Shown one piece after another: positions 5,807 to 5,883 of a DNA stretch of 5,883 nt (positions are counted from its first letter, which is position 1; each line of letters begins with the position of its first letter). The notes below the pieces were generated by a model. It saw only the letters and a list, made by a program, of their open reading frames with translations, did not search any database and had not been told where the DNA came from. The position numbers and the translations under genes were made by a program. Source of the stretch: Persephonella sp. (GTDB lineage: Bacteria; Aquificota; Aquificia; Aquificales; Hydrogenothermaceae); assembly GCA_027081375.1 (NCBI GenBank), contig JALWKR010000258.1, positions 4,967 through 10,849 on the forward strand, given 5' to 3'.

Positions 5807-5883
5807 ATGGCTAAGAAGAAAAAAGAAGAATGTCCCAGTGTTCCAGCTTGGATAATAAGTTTTAGTGATTTAATGTCCCTTCT
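5807..5883 (+). CDS. motB2: Second MotB paralogue, N-terminal 25 codons (cut by window edge)
   Basis: ATG at 5807 opens a frame reading MAKKKKEECPSVPAWIISFS then DLMSLL, which runs off the right edge. It matches the N-terminus of the preceding MotB closely: a basic leader, Cys9, a Pro-x-Trp start to the membrane helix, and the ion-binding Asp at the same position 21. There are substitutions (Gly20 to Ser and others) and many synonymous differences, so it is a diverged paralogue rather than a recent copy or assembly repeat. It starts three bases after the first motB stop, with AAGGA (5796-5800) as ribosome binding site inside that gene's end. Its C-terminal domain is not visible, so it cannot be checked for completeness. 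A single MotA with two MotB proteins is known from Aquifex aeolicus. Confidence 0.92.
   Translation, partial: MAKKKKEECPSVPAWIISFSDLMSL

Noticed and set aside
5105..5883. Repeated motB start as an assembly duplication
   Set aside because: The two copies differ at many synonymous and several amino acid positions, so it is a real diverged paralogue.

Overview
The window is about one-third GC. Arginine is mostly AGA/AGG and isoleucine often ATA, and proteins are rich in Lys and Glu, as in AT-rich thermophilic bacteria. The gene set (BioW-type pimeloyl-CoA synthetase, 4Fe-4S IspH, and one motA followed by two motB genes) best fits the Aquificota, perhaps the Hydrogenothermaceae (Sulfurihydrogenibium/Persephonella-like). 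This placement is inferred from gene content and composition, not from a search.

Layout. Positions 1-301 hold a 100-codon open frame on the minus strand that runs off the left edge. It is probably the N-terminal part of a real or decaying protein, with a weak resemblance to TnpB-type transposon proteins. Positions 302-379 are an AT-rich divergent spacer. Everything from 380 to the right edge is on the plus strand and tightly packed: an exported four-cysteine protein of unknown function (380-931); bioW (931-1680, sharing one base with the previous gene); a good sigma70-like promoter (1677-1704); a PlsC-like acyltransferase (1736-2341); ispH (2353-3213); a membrane-anchored PilZ protein (3257-4309); motA (4341-5102); motB (5105-5803); and the first 25 codons of a second motB (5807 to the edge).

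How the genes fit together. The left part is metabolic: pimeloyl-CoA supply for biotin, phospholipid acylation, and the last step of the MEP isoprenoid pathway. The right part is a flagellar stator cassette. MotA and MotB form the ion-driven torque unit, and a second MotB paralogue could pair with the same MotA. The PilZ protein just upstream is a likely c-di-GMP-responsive regulator held at the membrane near the stators. MotA and both MotB sequences look like the PomA/PomB (sodium) type. From memory of the literature, a one-MotA/two-MotB arrangement with sodium-driven function is described for Aquifex aeolicus, so it is characteristic of the group rather than new.

I found no rRNA, tRNA, CRISPR array or convincing terminator. 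Nothing here clearly makes up an undescribed system. The points most worth a second look are the PilZ-MotA-MotB-MotB cassette, the unidentified exported protein coupled to bioW, and the minus-strand fragment at the left edge.
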